Assembly (NCBI RefSeq): GCF_003013715.1
Contig: NC_072818.1
Coordinates: forward strand, 620,001-684,000
Reading direction: 5' to 3'
Length of the DNA: 64,000 bases
Source of the DNA: Candidozyma auris
Lineage: Eukaryota > Ascomycota > Pichiomycetes > Serinales > Metschnikowiaceae
Made by a program: the position numbers and the translations under genes. The notes below the pieces were generated by a model that was not told the DNA's origin, made no database searches, and saw nothing but the letters and a program-made list of their open reading frames with translations. Below are positions 34,601-44,200 of this stretch, one piece after another (position 1 is the stretch's first letter; each line of letters starts with the position of its first letter).

Positions 34601-37123
34601 CAACGTCAGAGTCAAAACTCAGCATCGCAGTCTAATGTCTACGATGTACCATCTGTGCTGAACTATAACACTGCTGACTTGTCTCAATACGAGAGGTACA
34701 GAATTCCCTCTAGCTTACAGCCTAGAAAATTTAAGGAAATTAACCTCGTCTCAAAGCGGATCGTTAGCCCAGATCATGTTGATTTAAATGTCAGTGGATT
34801 CTTGCCTGAAATTTCTCAAATGTCTGGCTTTGAAGATCACTTGAATGATTTCATCAAACCTGAGGACGAGACTTCGATTAGATCCATGAGCCGTACCAAT
34901 CTGAAGAGAAATGTTAGTGGAGGTTTGCAAGGTGCCAGAAGAGTCTCGTCGAGATATAACTCCTTGAGACCAGTAAGAGTCTACAGCAGGGAGATTGTCC
35001 CCTCTCTGTTCGTCAATTCTGAAGGAGGTCCTAAGCGTTCCAGATTCCATGTGCCATCGTTTGAGATCAAGAGATCCAACTCAATCTTGTCGCCTAAGAA
35101 TCAGTACAACGACATTTTTGAAGACACCCAGCCAACAATCAGGGCAAGCGGAATGAAAACACTTCCAAGCATGGATAGAGATGATGTGAAGCGGATTATG
35201 CAATTAAAGAAGTCCATGAGCCAGGAAGAGTATTCAAATTTAAAATTTGGCGGTGCAAGTCAGAAAATTGTTCAGGGACAAGCGGGCAACTTCGAACATG
35301 TTCAGCAAAAGGCTTCTATTTACTCTTCAATGTTATCGTCCATCCCAACTCATACTGAAGAGAGGACCACGCTTGATCACGTTTCAAATGAACTTTCTGC
35401 CAAACCTATTGCCCTCGAAAGCCATGAGGCGTTCGTACGCGAGGCTGATCAGGATGACATGCCAAGTTCTAATCGCCAAGTTGCTCCCAAGAGTAGTGAG
35501 CAGTCGTTTCTTCCAGATCCAGAACCGGAGTATGTTGGGTTCCCAAGCGAAAACATTGATGAAAAGGAGAGTCACGCAAACGTCACCCCCTTGGCGGAAA
35601 GCGATAGCAATAGGCTCAATGTTATTCCTGGAGCTTACGATATTTCTGACGCTTCTAGGACTCCCAAGAAGGAAAACATGAACACCTCCCCTGTCAAAGT
35701 GGTAATAGCACCATACAAAGAGGACCAGCCAAGATCTCCAATCAAGGTCAATAGCTCGCCTATCAAGCTTGTCAGGCAAGGCTCGTCGATCACAGGGATC
35801 AAGCTTGAAGATAAATTCAATGGAAACGCTTCCTTCGATGGGACGCAAATCGTAAACAATAAAATCAGGGAAAATAAGGGCCATCACTTCGCTCTAAGCA
35901 CGGTTTCCGTGCCGACACTCAACGCTGATGTTGAGTCTGAGCAAAGATCAACGGGACCAGAGATACTTGACGATTCTAAAGTTCACTCAGGGACTGCTTC
36001 TGCTGCCAGGAGCAGGGAGCCTTCTGCGGTGCAAGAAATTCCAAAAGAACGTGGAAAGCTATTCTTACGTGTTACAGGTATCAAGAACATTAATCTTCCT
36101 GACATACAAGAAAGAAATGGTAGGTTCAATATTACCTTAGACAATGGTGTGCATTGCATCAAGACTCCAAACTACAAGATGCACAAGTCGGCTGTCTATG
36201 TTGGCAAAGAGTTTGAGTTGACAGTCGGGGAGTCATTGGAATTTATTTTGACAATGAAGGCAATCTTCGAGAAGCCCAGAGAAACGATGAAGGAAATCAA
36301 AGAGAGACGTGTGGTTAAATCCAAAAACAAGATCGGCAGAATGTTTGGATCGAAGGATATCATTACCACCACAAAATTTGTGCCACAGAAAGTGGAAGAC
36401 TCGTGGAGTCACATTGTTGCGAATGATGGCTCTTTCGCAAGATGCTATGTTGATTTAGATCAGTACGTTGACCAAATAACTGGCACCGCTGCTAATTTCA
36501 ACCTCAACTGCTTCAATGAGTGGGCAACTAAGAGCGGCAGTGGTGCGAGATGTGAGCCATACACAATTGCTCAGCTCGAAGTCAAGATGCTATTCGTTCC
36601 AAGAACTGAGCCTTATGAGATTTTGCCCACAAGTATTAAATCTGCCTACGAGAGTCTTGACGACTTGCGTGCTGAAAAGGACTTGAAGCTTGAAGGGTAC
36701 TTACATCAGGAAGGTGGAGATTGCGAGACGTGGAAGAAGCGGTTCTTCAAACTTTCCGGTACCAATTTGATTGCCCACTCTGAGTTCTCCCACAAGACCA
36801 GAGCTAAAATCAACTTAGCGAAGGTCGTCGAGGTAATCTACGTTGACAAAGAGAACATGAATCGGTCTTCATCGAACTATAGAAACTTCAGTGATATTTT
36901 ACTCGTCGAGAATGCCTTCAAGATACGTTTTGCCAATGGGGAGATAATTGACTTTGGCGCCCCTAACAAGGAGGAAAAAATTAAGTGGATTTCGACCATC
37001 CAAGACATTGTTTACAGAAATAAGTTCCGCAGACAACCATGGGTAAAAATCATGCAAAAAAACAACGTGGGAAAACCACGGCCTCGGTCGATTATGTCAT
37101 TTGCGAGTGATTTGAGGAACTAG
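31697..37123 (+). CDS. INT1: bud-neck anillin-like protein Bud4/Int1 (one intron)
   Basis: Septin-associated landmark protein; yeast Bud4 marks axial bud sites and Candida Int1 is its orthologue. The C-terminus carries an anillin-like domain (from RGKLFLRVTGIKNINLPDIQE, codon ~1461 of the unspliced frame) and a PH domain (EGYLHQEGGDCETWKKRFFKL onward, ~1675-1790). The N-terminal two thirds are disordered, acidic and rich in SP sites (SPRK, SPIK), with conserved blocks NDGIKGF and GMKTLPSMDRDDVKRIM. An intron at 31764-31829 (GTACGT, TACTAAC at 31813-31819, CAG) is 66 nt long and stop-free, so the unspliced frame stays open. The spliced product from ATG 31697 is 1786 residues. An upstream ATG at 31664 would add 11 residues. 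Confidence 0.93.
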   Translation: MTALPEKQSLLQDMDDPFTHENRTYHFLLAIFLFFFSPHTNPPPGSVDLLLQQIDPEGLNAEIDTSFSATASPTKPLNFPQMGSRPGPDIDSLEMARKEFNSSSDTYVSEHSDRIDNNNHSDNQNNLHIDSFDRNFATEANLNKTISLNLDQMASHLTLHDERAPSPSRSAMKSPTNPSSPRKSVAFPDADLEVHHHYAIENELSSRIEEEEVPYQPMNHAWSGVPKSHSQQASEKLVLTSPPQPPPHKSDTISSLLGNSEKSADVDRNVLSQYRVNQKNFSRMSLHEKLDLYLGQKHQDDLDIHMDRLDRLHQAETNETNQNIRSLSHHIELNHPQVENPLSMLSNSKEVHLRSAGSSQSSLPSLVDLNRYLSGSPVKSHSPGLALNDGIKGFPDHMADALFPQTNEAHHSDDSGVITFGVRQPASHEELLGISDNNEESVEHSFNSTKQSIMDLLNSASNHELEARRSSDELEQGNEKGVAFEEATNNKDEKVIRMEGHQREDLLREQFQHEEGRYLNHQEEYHHHEIQQESVSDVSVKNEEMSFVKPEETSDIKQEQYSFVKQEQNSFLGQEENEPAALGLPIKEEEQESSPYPDADDKMAGPYIKQEDHTVEFAEPPQMFLYPVKEETETTLSAPPTSNQSEDAFVVPIKEDAEQDKKPSPQSVYEEAQQVGKGFSKDDLDNDTGSFCEQRSPSLWDEFSKALKLRNSAEDLSEPNEVDDDAPNARNYDRTASLLESKDLSRLTIEHLDNTAPQVGIAERGVKAQPHQVKLVKSPINSLSNTPIISPLEGKFRDDFKDSGVDGDDDDSEEMQEKLATTHHTPRNSDAIFQNESGASSVDNFEDSSEVPLGKTLAPPKVNQVVDATKPPAKPESDAESKSSEKEAIDADKDSSALANSSNVNPPNDIRLPEVETNNASFADFTAKLRVSSGNSANSMSYEELLSAEHDKEKAALDFLSIWHSQRKQRQSQNSASQSNVYDVPSVLNYNTADLSQYERYRIPSSLQPRKFKEINLVSKRIVSPDHVDLNVSGFLPEISQMSGFEDHLNDFIKPEDETSIRSMSRTNLKRNVSGGLQGARRVSSRYNSLRPVRVYSREIVPSLFVNSEGGPKRSRFHVPSFEIKRSNSILSPKNQYNDIFEDTQPTIRASGMKTLPSMDRDDVKRIMQLKKSMSQEEYSNLKFGGASQKIVQGQAGNFEHVQQKASIYSSMLSSIPTHTEERTTLDHVSNELSAKPIALESHEAFVREADQDDMPSSNRQVAPKSSEQSFLPDPEPEYVGFPSENIDEKESHANVTPLAESDSNRLNVIPGAYDISDASRTPKKENMNTSPVKVVIAPYKEDQPRSPIKVNSSPIKLVRQGSSITGIKLEDKFNGNASFDGTQIVNNKIRENKGHHFALSTVSVPTLNADVESEQRSTGPEILDDSKVHSGTASAARSREPSAVQEIPKERGKLFLRVTGIKNINLPDIQERNGRFNITLDNGVHCIKTPNYKMHKSAVYVGKEFELTVGESLEFILTMKAIFEKPRETMKEIKERRVVKSKNKIGRMFGSKDIITTTKFVPQKVEDSWSHIVANDGSFARCYVDLDQYVDQITGTAANFNLNCFNEWATKSGSGARCEPYTIAQLEVKMLFVPRTEPYEILPTSIKSAYESLDDLRAEKDLKLEGYLHQEGGDCETWKKRFFKLSGTNLIAHSEFSHKTRAKINLAKVVEVIYVDKENMNRSSSNYRNFSDILLVENAFKIRFANGEIIDFGAPNKEEKIKWISTIQDIVYRNKFRRQPWVKIMQKNNVGKPRPRSIMSFASDLRN
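31764..31829 (+). other. INT1 intron, 66 nt and in frame
   Basis: Donor GTACGT at 31764, consensus branch site TACTAAC at 31813-31819, acceptor CCCCCAG ending at 31829. It splits an Arg codon (C|GC after splicing). Retention would add 22 residues including a hydrophobic FLLAIFLFFF stretch. Confidence 0.85.
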
Positions 37124-37242
37124 CAAGAGTGAGTAAGAGAGTATGGATGTTTCGCAGCCAATGATATTGGTGCACGGGTGTATACTATAATGAAAACATG
37201 TACCAAAATATCAGTCAAAACCACGAGACATACTAGACTAGA

Positions 37243-38103
37243 ATGGCCAATTCAGATGACGAAGACGCCTATCTATATGGATCTGAGGATGAGCTGCCCG
37301 CTACCAAAAAGCAGAAAATAGAAGCACCTCCCGCAGACACGAGCTCCAAGGAGGAACCCAATGATGATATGGACCAAGATAAAGAAGACGACAATGAAGA
37401 TGAGGACGAAGACGAGTCTTCAGACGACGATATCGAGTTTGTAATTGGCGACCTGGCCCCAAAAATCAGTACCACCACAACCACTGCAACGAGCGCAGCG
37501 CCAGCAGCGGCAAACGATACCACAGAAGCTAAGGAAGAAAGCAAAGACAAGGAGGGTATCGAGGTGGCCAAAGACGCAGGAGCTTCGCTGATAGACATCA
37601 ACAAAGTTGCAGAATTGGATGGCAAACCACTCACTCAAGTGGACTTGAACGAGCTCAAAGACAAGCCGTGGAGAATCCCTGGAGCGGATATCTCTGATTA
37701 CTTCAATTACGGGTTCGACGAATTCACGTGGACAGCATACTGCCATAAACAAGATAAGCTACGGGGAGAGTTCAATCCGCAAAAAGTGATGGCCGACATG
37801 ATGGGAGGAGGATCACAAGGAGGTATGCCAATGTTCCCATTCCCGATGCCCAACATGCCGATGCCACCCAATATGCCCAACATGCCAAACATGCCAAACA
37901 TGCCAAACATGCCAAACATGCCGAACATGCCAAATATGCCAATGCCTCCAAATGTGTCTATGCCTCCTGGAATGCCCATGCCACCAAACATGCAAGGGAT
38001 GCAAGGACAAGGAGGAGGGAACTCGAAAGCACCTCAGCAGAAGCCGCAGAACCAGCGATCAGGGCGTGGGTACAGAAACTCGCCTCAGCCGCCTAAGAGG
38101 TGA
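37243..38103 (+). CDS. FIP1: pre-mRNA polyadenylation factor Fip1
   Basis: Subunit of the cleavage and polyadenylation factor that links poly(A) polymerase Pap1 to the complex in the nucleus. The 286-residue protein has an acidic disordered N-terminus ([19 protein letters not shown] resembles the Pap1-binding patch). The Fip1 core motif follows near residues 138-180: [20 protein letters not shown] then [14 protein letters not shown]. The C-terminus has a Met/Pro/Asn-rich repeat (NMP units, residues ~205-245) and an RG-type tail ([15 protein letters not shown]). It is somewhat shorter than yeast Fip1 (327). It lies 119 bp downstream of INT1 on the same strand with a TGGCTGCGAAA word 83 bp before its ATG. 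Confidence 0.94.
   Translation: MANSDDEDAYLYGSEDELPATKKQKIEAPPADTSSKEEPNDDMDQDKEDDNEDEDEDESSDDDIEFVIGDLAPKISTTTTTATSAAPAAANDTTEAKEESKDKEGIEVAKDAGASLIDINKVAELDGKPLTQVDLNELKDKPWRIPGADISDYFNYGFDEFTWTAYCHKQDKLRGEFNPQKVMADMMGGGSQGGMPMFPFPMPNMPMPPNMPNMPNMPNMPNMPNMPNMPNMPMPPNVSMPPGMPMPPNMQGMQGQGGGNSKAPQQKPQNQRSGRGYRNSPQPPKR
37873..37945 (+). repeat. 9-bp coding repeat in FIP1
   Basis: About eight units of ATGCCAAAC or close variants encode Met-Pro-Asn. The middle units are identical, so copy number is likely to vary between strains. Confidence 0.85.
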
Positions 38104-39434
38104 TGCACGTGGGATTTTGGTGCAAGAAGGACGGTCTAGTCTCTCACTACGGTTTCAATCATGAACTCTATTGTAGTTCAAATGGCAAGCGCTAAGCATG
38201 GTTAGTCTCTTGAGACGAGAGAGCTCAGTGGACCCTTGAGCAAACCTAACAAAATGCATTGCAGGGTGTGACGGGATAAAAGGACTTCATAAAAGCGCTC
38301 GATGAGCCGTCGATACGAAATCAAAAAATTATATACTTAAAACATTTGGCGCAGTTATACATCGCAAGCACAGCACCCTAATTGAAGCTTTTACTAACGT
38401 AATCGGGCCCTAAGCAAGAAGCAATTCCAAGATTTGGCGGTCTTCACAACCCTGCAACAATGAGAGTTGTTGAAGCCCTTATAAGTGAGATTATGTTCAA
38501 GCAACCGAATCCTCCTTCACACTGTCTTGAAGGAGAAAGGCATAGGACAGCAAAGCAAGCCAACCAAGAATTGCTGACTCTGTTTCATGACATTGAATTA
38601 GGCTGAAACAATCTTGTTTATGTCGCCTTGAAATTCCAAGTATTTGCAGCCATTTCAGCCAGTGGCAGTTTCACAGTCAGGACAAAAAAAGAAACGTAAA
38701 TCAAAAAAAAACAGACAGCAATTCTCTACGTAACATACATGTACATTGAAACTTCAAGGTTATTTCCAAATCGATCAAGTCTCCTCGTATGCTTTCACAA
38801 TTTTATAATAGAGCACTACGGATTATTTGAACATGTGGGGTTTCTGGTATCAAATTCTATCCGTAAGAGTATTACTATCTATGAGATGTGGCAACCTGCT
38901 TATTTTCTTTAACGACGCTTGTCGTGTATTTTTGTTGGCTTCTCAAGATACCGCTTTGTGCTGAATCTCTGTTAAGTGGTTAAAATAATATAAACTGCAG
39001 AAGCAAAGCAACGGAAGAAGATAATGTAAACTTTGCTAGAAATTCACTTGAACAGCAAACAAATCGAACATTATTTCTTCGAGAAAATTAAATGTTTTTA
39101 ACACTTGAGCATCTTTCAATTGTGTAATTTCGAATTTGGCTATCTCACCTCGACTTGGTATTTAGATTTTCACTCCTACAACAATAAAATGGGCTAAATT
39201 TTCGAAGACAACAAACAGACCTTTCAAATTGATTCCGTTCTGACCAAATTACCCTTGAGATAGTGATACTCTGCTTACACTTCAACTCTATCAAAACCAA
39301 TGAAACCACGATATTTAAGATATTCAGGAAGCCCTTCCGTACATTGCTGGACAGGTATCCATCAGTAAACTGATGCCCGTGCTAAGATACATTAACTATT
39401 GACGTGCTCGTCCCACGCCCTGCTGTGATGCTAT
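38104..39434. other. 1.3-kb convergent intergenic between FIP1 and TIF5
   Basis: Both flanking genes end here, so no promoter is required, yet the gap is long. It holds a TGGCTGCAAA word at 38643-38652 (-) and AT-rich DNA. No gene seen. Confidence 0.5.
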
Positions 39435-40631
39435 TTATTCGTCGTCCGATTCCTCGTCGGCCTCCTTCAACCACTTGATGAATGGCTTGGCGGCCTTTCT
39501 CACCTTTTTAGACACATCCTTGGGGACGTACTTCTTAGAAACCTTCAGACCCCAGTTGAGAATTTCCTCTTCACTTGCCAAATCCTTTTCGTACATCTTA
39601 GCGAGAATCTTTGGCACAAGAGGAATCAACTCTGGTTTCTCCAAGCCCAAGAATCTCTCAAGACCACCCAAGAAGGCCTTTTCATAGTCGCTTTTCTCTT
39701 CGATCAACTTGACCAACAATCCGTGATGCTGATCGAGCTGCTCGAGAATATCCTCGTCAAACAACACTTGACCCAACACGAGCATCACCTCTGGCTTTTC
39801 CAAGAGCTCCAACTCGACAATCTTCTTGTAAATATCAATGTCAGAAGGCAAATCTTCCTTGTCGTCGCCGGCGTCCTTCAACACCCACTCACCAAATTCG
39901 GTAAGCTTTGTCTGAGAGTCGTTTAGCGAAAGACCTTCCAATTCTCTGGCTCTGGCCTCAATAGCTTCCTTGGACATGTCAACGGCCCAGTCGTCATCCG
40001 CGACCTCGACGGTTTCGTTAGCTAGAGCAGCTGCCTCGGCATTGATCTTTTTCGTCAAAGCATCATCGTCATCATCACCGTTGGCCTGCTTGGCCTCGCC
40101 GTTGTCGGCGGACTGAGCAATATCGGAAATGGACTTACCACCACCAACGACGTTCGCCTGGGCGGTGGCGGCTTTTTTGCCACTGGACGTTGGTGGAGGA
40201 TTCTTCAAGATGTACGAGGACAACTTGTGTCTCAAATCAATATCAGTGATACGACCGCAAGCTTTACAGTCTTTCTGCAAGAATCCTTTGCTCTTGATGA
40301 TGATCTGAGTCTCTGGGTTCTTACAAGCGCCGCAGAGAACAAATCTGTTGATGAACCCGTCCAAGGAGTCTTGTAGTTCAGCTTGCGAGTGGGCACCGTT
40401 AACGAGGAATCTGTCTTCGTCCTCGTTAATCTTCGTCTGCGCACCCAATTCAGAACCAAAATACTTGACCACGTATGCTGGAGGTCTACCCAAGGCTCTG
40501 GCAACTTCGCTCAAGTTGGGGATGGCCGTCTTGATACCGTTACCTCTACCTTCCACCTTCGATTGGATTGGAGGCATTTTATAACGGTAAAAGGGGTCCG
40601 TGTTCTCACGGCAGATATTTATGAACGACAT
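39435..40631 (-). CDS. TIF5: translation initiation factor eIF5
   Basis: GTPase-activating protein for eIF2 in the 43S/48S initiation complex. From the ATG at 40631 the 398-residue product starts MSFINICRENTDPFYRYKMPPIQ; Arg16 matches the catalytic arginine finger (Arg15 in yeast). The N-terminal domain ends with a zinc-binding pair CGAC...CKACG near residues 99-125 and RHKLSSYILKNPP. A Gln/Asp-rich linker is followed by the C-terminal W2/HEAT domain (from about 235) with aromatic-acidic boxes (EEEILNWGLKVSKKYV, PFIKWLKEADEESDDE) that bind eIF2-beta and eIF3. The frame is open back to 40775 but the homology fixes the start. Yeast Tif5 has 405 residues. Confidence 0.96.
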   Translation of the reverse strand: MSFINICRENTDPFYRYKMPPIQSKVEGRGNGIKTAIPNLSEVARALGRPPAYVVKYFGSELGAQTKINEDEDRFLVNGAHSQAELQDSLDGFINRFVLCGACKNPETQIIIKSKGFLQKDCKACGRITDIDLRHKLSSYILKNPPPTSSGKKAATAQANVVGGGKSISDIAQSADNGEAKQANGDDDDDALTKKINAEAAALANETVEVADDDWAVDMSKEAIEARARELEGLSLNDSQTKLTEFGEWVLKDAGDDKEDLPSDIDIYKKIVELELLEKPEVMLVLGQVLFDEDILEQLDQHHGLLVKLIEEKSDYEKAFLGGLERFLGLEKPELIPLVPKILAKMYEKDLASEEEILNWGLKVSKKYVPKDVSKKVRKAAKPFIKWLKEADEESDDE

Positions 40632-40771
40632 TCTGGAAACACGATGATTTTGATGTAGTGGAGATGAAGATAATGTGCTCAGGAAATTTTTCCATTGACA
40701 AAAAAGCTCTTTATGAGAGCATGCGAACCCGTGCACCCACACAGATTTCCTTGTTGGAGAGTCACGTGGAC

Positions 40772-42034
40772 TCAAGTGGCTGCAACACTTGGTTTGGGAA
40801 ACGCTTCAGTCTTCAGTAGAACAATACATTTGTTGGTATGAGATAGGTAGCCCTTGACGCGTCGCTGGACTATCAAGTTTGCCAAAATACACTCAACCTC
40901 TTCGACGGGTACTTCCTCTTGGTCATCTTTAGACATCTTAAGCGCCCTTTGCAAATACAGGAAGGGAACAATATGGGGATTCTCTTGCGTAAACAGTTTG
41001 TAGTAGAGGGCTGTCTTCTTAAATAACAGTAGATAGCACAAGTATTTGAGTTTGACAATCAAAATGTAGATGTGTCTATTGAGAAAGATCTTGTGGAGCT
41101 TTTGCACTGCCGCTTCGAAGCTGAGGACGTTGCCCTCTTTGATTGCCTTCAAAATATTCTCCTTGTAAACGAGCTTCAAGTGGGGGTACTGGTCGTATAT
41201 TTCATTTGATGGCGACATCCCCTTCAAATAGTACGTCAATGGGATCAAAAGCATCAAGATCTTCTCTATGTGAGGGCGGACCCGGGGAATTTTTTTGTAG
41301 CAAGATAGAAATTGCAAAGCGGTCTGTAGCTTGAGTTCTGCAAAGGAGAACTCTCCGTCATCAAGCGATAGGAGTGAACTATAGTACAAGTATGTTACCA
41401 CATGTTTTCTGTAATCCACTGGGCAGTACTGGATTGTCGGTATCATGGAATTTGTGCCCAAAAGTGCCTTCTCCATGGACCTGGCAAGTTCAAGGTGATC
41501 GAGCTTGAAGTATATTTTAATAAGTGCTGCCAAAAAGAAATGGATACACGATTTTTTAGACGTAGCTGGCTCCACCGATTTATCTGTGAGACAGATTTTG
41601 AACAGTCTATTAATGACCACGCCGACTTTTTCTAAAGATGCATCATTTTCCGCCTTATCTTTAGAAGCAGAGCGTACTTGATGTAAAGAAAGAAGCTCGT
41701 TGCTGCTATTGATCAAGGCAAGACAAATCCAGTTTGAAGTCACCTCAGCGACTCGATTAAAGTCGCTCATGAACGCGAGAAAGTTCTCAAATGCAGTGTC
41801 TATGGCTCTATGTACGTGAATTGACTTCATGAGTTTAATATACGAACGAATGAGCGGCTTGAACTTGTCAGGAAGCAAATATAGGTCTATCTCGCTGGGA
41901 TCAGGGAAAGAGGCGATGGCAGCCGCGGTTTCTGACGGAGGGTTGATGGTGAGTTGTTGTTCTAGCCATTGGGAGTTGTAAGTGCCGACTGACTGATGGA
42001 CCCCATAGATGTAGGTCTGAAGATCGAGTCCCAT
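40772..42034 (-). CDS. CSN12: PCI-domain protein, Csn12 type
   Basis: PCI-domain subunit related to Thp1/PCID2. Yeast Csn12 associates with the COP9 signalosome and also with Thp3 in transcription elongation and splicing. The 420-residue length fits Csn12 (423). Landmarks are FNRVAEVTSNWICLALINSS (residues ~91-110), INRLFKICLTDKS, YLYYSSLLSLDDGEFSFAELKLQTAL and the C-terminal winged-helix end ECILANLIVQRRVKGYLSHTNKCIVLLKTEAFP. That end resembles S. cerevisiae Csn12 (YLSHSNRCIVFSKKEPFP as I recall it) more than Thp1. A TREX-2 Thp1 identity is the main alternative. TIF5 lies 140 bp downstream on the same strand. Confidence 0.82.
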   Translation of the reverse strand: MGLDLQTYIYGVHQSVGTYNSQWLEQQLTINPPSETAAAIASFPDPSEIDLYLLPDKFKPLIRSYIKLMKSIHVHRAIDTAFENFLAFMSDFNRVAEVTSNWICLALINSSNELLSLHQVRSASKDKAENDASLEKVGVVINRLFKICLTDKSVEPATSKKSCIHFFLAALIKIYFKLDHLELARSMEKALLGTNSMIPTIQYCPVDYRKHVVTYLYYSSLLSLDDGEFSFAELKLQTALQFLSCYKKIPRVRPHIEKILMLLIPLTYYLKGMSPSNEIYDQYPHLKLVYKENILKAIKEGNVLSFEAAVQKLHKIFLNRHIYILIVKLKYLCYLLLFKKTALYYKLFTQENPHIVPFLYLQRALKMSKDDQEEVPVEEVECILANLIVQRRVKGYLSHTNKCIVLLKTEAFPKPSVAAT

Positions 42035-42595
42035 TGGGTCTTAGGAGGAAATTAGGAGAAGAGGAAGTGGTAGCGAAATGTTGATGTATATCATGTGACA
42101 TCCATCATGTGACTACAGTAGGTGTTGCGGGCTCTTCAGGGGACCGAATTTTCTGTATATCTCTTCGTCTTCATATAGGTTTTATGACCAAAGTTACATC
42201 AAGTTGATAAAATTGAATATTGAAATAGCAATTGACTTGAATTTAGATTCTCATGGTAGCGTCCCTCCAGAAGTTGAACACTGACAGATCTCAATTGCGG
42301 GCTTGTCTACTCTGCCACAATGTTTCATAGATCACAGAAACCCATTAGAGCGTTTTGACGGAGGCAAATTGATTACTCATAATAGCAACACTAATGCAAC
42401 AAGCAAAATTGGGTGTTTCTAAAACGGTTGTGAGGATGTGCTGAGGTGAAACACTAGTAATACCTCCTTGGTACTTGGTTCGCACGGGAAGTGGATTTTG
42501 CAGCCATTCGTATTTAACGTGAACGGGTCCGGGGGAAGCGGAAATCACTATTATTTGCTTTTATTACTATATAACAGCTCAAGTAAAACTTACCA
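42035..42595. other. divergent promoter between CSN12 and the 534-residue orphan
   Basis: About 560 bp. A TGGCTGCAAAA word at 42496-42506 (-) is 90 bp before the ATG of the right-hand gene. No gene seen. Confidence 0.55.
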
Positions 42596-44200
42596 ATGAA
42601 CTTGGATCTTACTAGGCCAGTCAAGAATGCCTATATTCCGCCCACACCGGCTAGTATCGCGCCGAAGGAAAGAAGAGAGTTATACGTACACACAGAGGAG
42701 CAGGTAGAGCGTCTTTGTAAAGGAAAGTCCGGAAAAGCCAGCGAAAATGAAGGAATTGCTGATAACATTGGGGAGGAGACTGGTCTGGGCGACTCCACTG
42801 AAGAAAACGCAGAAGAGGACTCTACTGCGGAAGCAAAAGATAATAATGATATCGAGGAGTCCGTTAAGAACTCAGACCAAGCCGGAAGATGTGAGCATGA
42901 CGTTACATTTCATGTTGATGTTGAAGAGGGCCTGGCGCTAGTTATGGGGATTAGTGATAGGTCCAGAAACAAGTCTGATTCTACAGACGGTGAAACCTCA
43001 GGCATAGGAGTAAAACCAGCGAGAAAACTGGTTTCTATAAAGCAGTTGCTTTCAGATATTTTCCTTGACCCCTCTGCAGAAAGCTCTTCTGAAGAAGGCG
43101 CTCCACTCGCTGCACAAGATGATGATTCGCCCATTTGGTCGAAATCCTCGAGCCAAAGTCCCCAAATAGGAACATATTTTTTTGAAGAGGTTGCCAATGA
43201 AAATGAAGCGGCTCCAGGCGTTGAGCTAGGGGAGATTCCAGCTCTCGTTGATAGAGATCGTGGTGAAACCAACAATGGACAGGGTAAAATTATTCATGAA
43301 GAAGAGGAGATACCTTCTGAAGACTTTGCCGATAACGTGATACCTGAATTGGACGAGGGAACCTTTCTCGGCGATATAGATCAAGCTGAAACAATGAGAG
43401 CAGTGGAAGACTTCTGGAACGAGAACGTGGATATGACTGAAATTCTTGAGTCATCGCCGGAGAGATTGAGAATAGAAGTCTTGCGTCGTAGTGGAATATT
43501 CAGTTATAGTGTTGATGAAGGAAATGCAGAATTGCCTCAGGAGAACTATGAAGAAGGACAGGAATACTGGATCAACATCTCAGATTTAGATGATCCTCCT
43601 GAAGATACGAGGAGTCTGTTTTGTGACTTCTCATTCACAGATAGTCGTGTCAACTTGGAAGACGAAGTATCGTATACTCTGGAGTCAGAGCTGGATGAGG
43701 AAATCCCAAGAACAATTCAATATTTGCAGTATCTTGGCCATTTTACTGCCATTGTTGACTCATTTAAAACGTACCTATTGGATCTGCGAGTTGCAAAACT
43801 CGTAAAGTACTTTTTAAGAGGCCTATACGATATTCTTGAAGACGCATTCAGACCAACATTGTATCTTTTGTTTGTTCTTGTGCCTGAGCTCAAACCCATT
43901 ATCGACAGTTTGCGTCTCGAGTTGGATCTGACAGTCTTGCATTGGTTCCACACAAACAGGCTTTTCAAAGGTCTCAGAGGTATAACACCAACTCCTAGTA
44001 AGATTCGCTTAAATTCACCTATCGACATTATCATGGGAACTAGCAAGTATGCCAGTCTTAGGAAGATGGTTTCTACGGCCAAACAATTGCGTTCGATGCT
44101 GACCAAAGCGATGTCAACAAAAACGGAACCATCAGGAAAGAGAAACTCAGTCATTTTTGGCACAAAGTGCCAAAAAAAGCTTCATCCAATCGACGAATAA
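42596..44200 (+). CDS. acidic orphan protein
   Basis: I do not recognise this 534-residue protein. The N-terminus (MNLDLTRPVKNAYIPPTPAS) is followed by about 350 mostly acidic, low-complexity residues rich in Glu, Asp and Ser, probably disordered, with the basic block PARKLVSIKQLLSDIFLDPS near 140-160. From about residue 370 the sequence becomes hydrophobic and helical (TIQYLQYLGHFTAIVDSFKTYLLDL... RGLYDILEDAFRPTLYLLFVLVPELKPI), then ends in a basic tail. Hydrophobic stretches are short and may be packed helices rather than true spans. An acidic tail plus helical C-terminal domain could suit a chromatin or kinetochore adaptor, but nothing in the sequence proves that. The full-length frame and a promoter word support a real gene. 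Confidence 0.75.
   Translation: MNLDLTRPVKNAYIPPTPASIAPKERRELYVHTEEQVERLCKGKSGKASENEGIADNIGEETGLGDSTEENAEEDSTAEAKDNNDIEESVKNSDQAGRCEHDVTFHVDVEEGLALVMGISDRSRNKSDSTDGETSGIGVKPARKLVSIKQLLSDIFLDPSAESSSEEGAPLAAQDDDSPIWSKSSSQSPQIGTYFFEEVANENEAAPGVELGEIPALVDRDRGETNNGQGKIIHEEEEIPSEDFADNVIPELDEGTFLGDIDQAETMRAVEDFWNENVDMTEILESSPERLRIEVLRRSGIFSYSVDEGNAELPQENYEEGQEYWINISDLDDPPEDTRSLFCDFSFTDSRVNLEDEVSYTLESELDEEIPRTIQYLQYLGHFTAIVDSFKTYLLDLRVAKLVKYFLRGLYDILEDAFRPTLYLLFVLVPELKPIIDSLRLELDLTVLHWFHTNRLFKGLRGITPTPSKIRLNSPIDIIMGTSKYASLRKMVSTAKQLRSMLTKAMSTKTEPSGKRNSVIFGTKCQKKLHPIDE

Noticed and set aside
40632..40775. 48-codon upstream extension of TIF5
   Set aside because: The eIF5 N-terminus is invariant and starts at MSFINICR; the extension runs into the CSN12 stop region.
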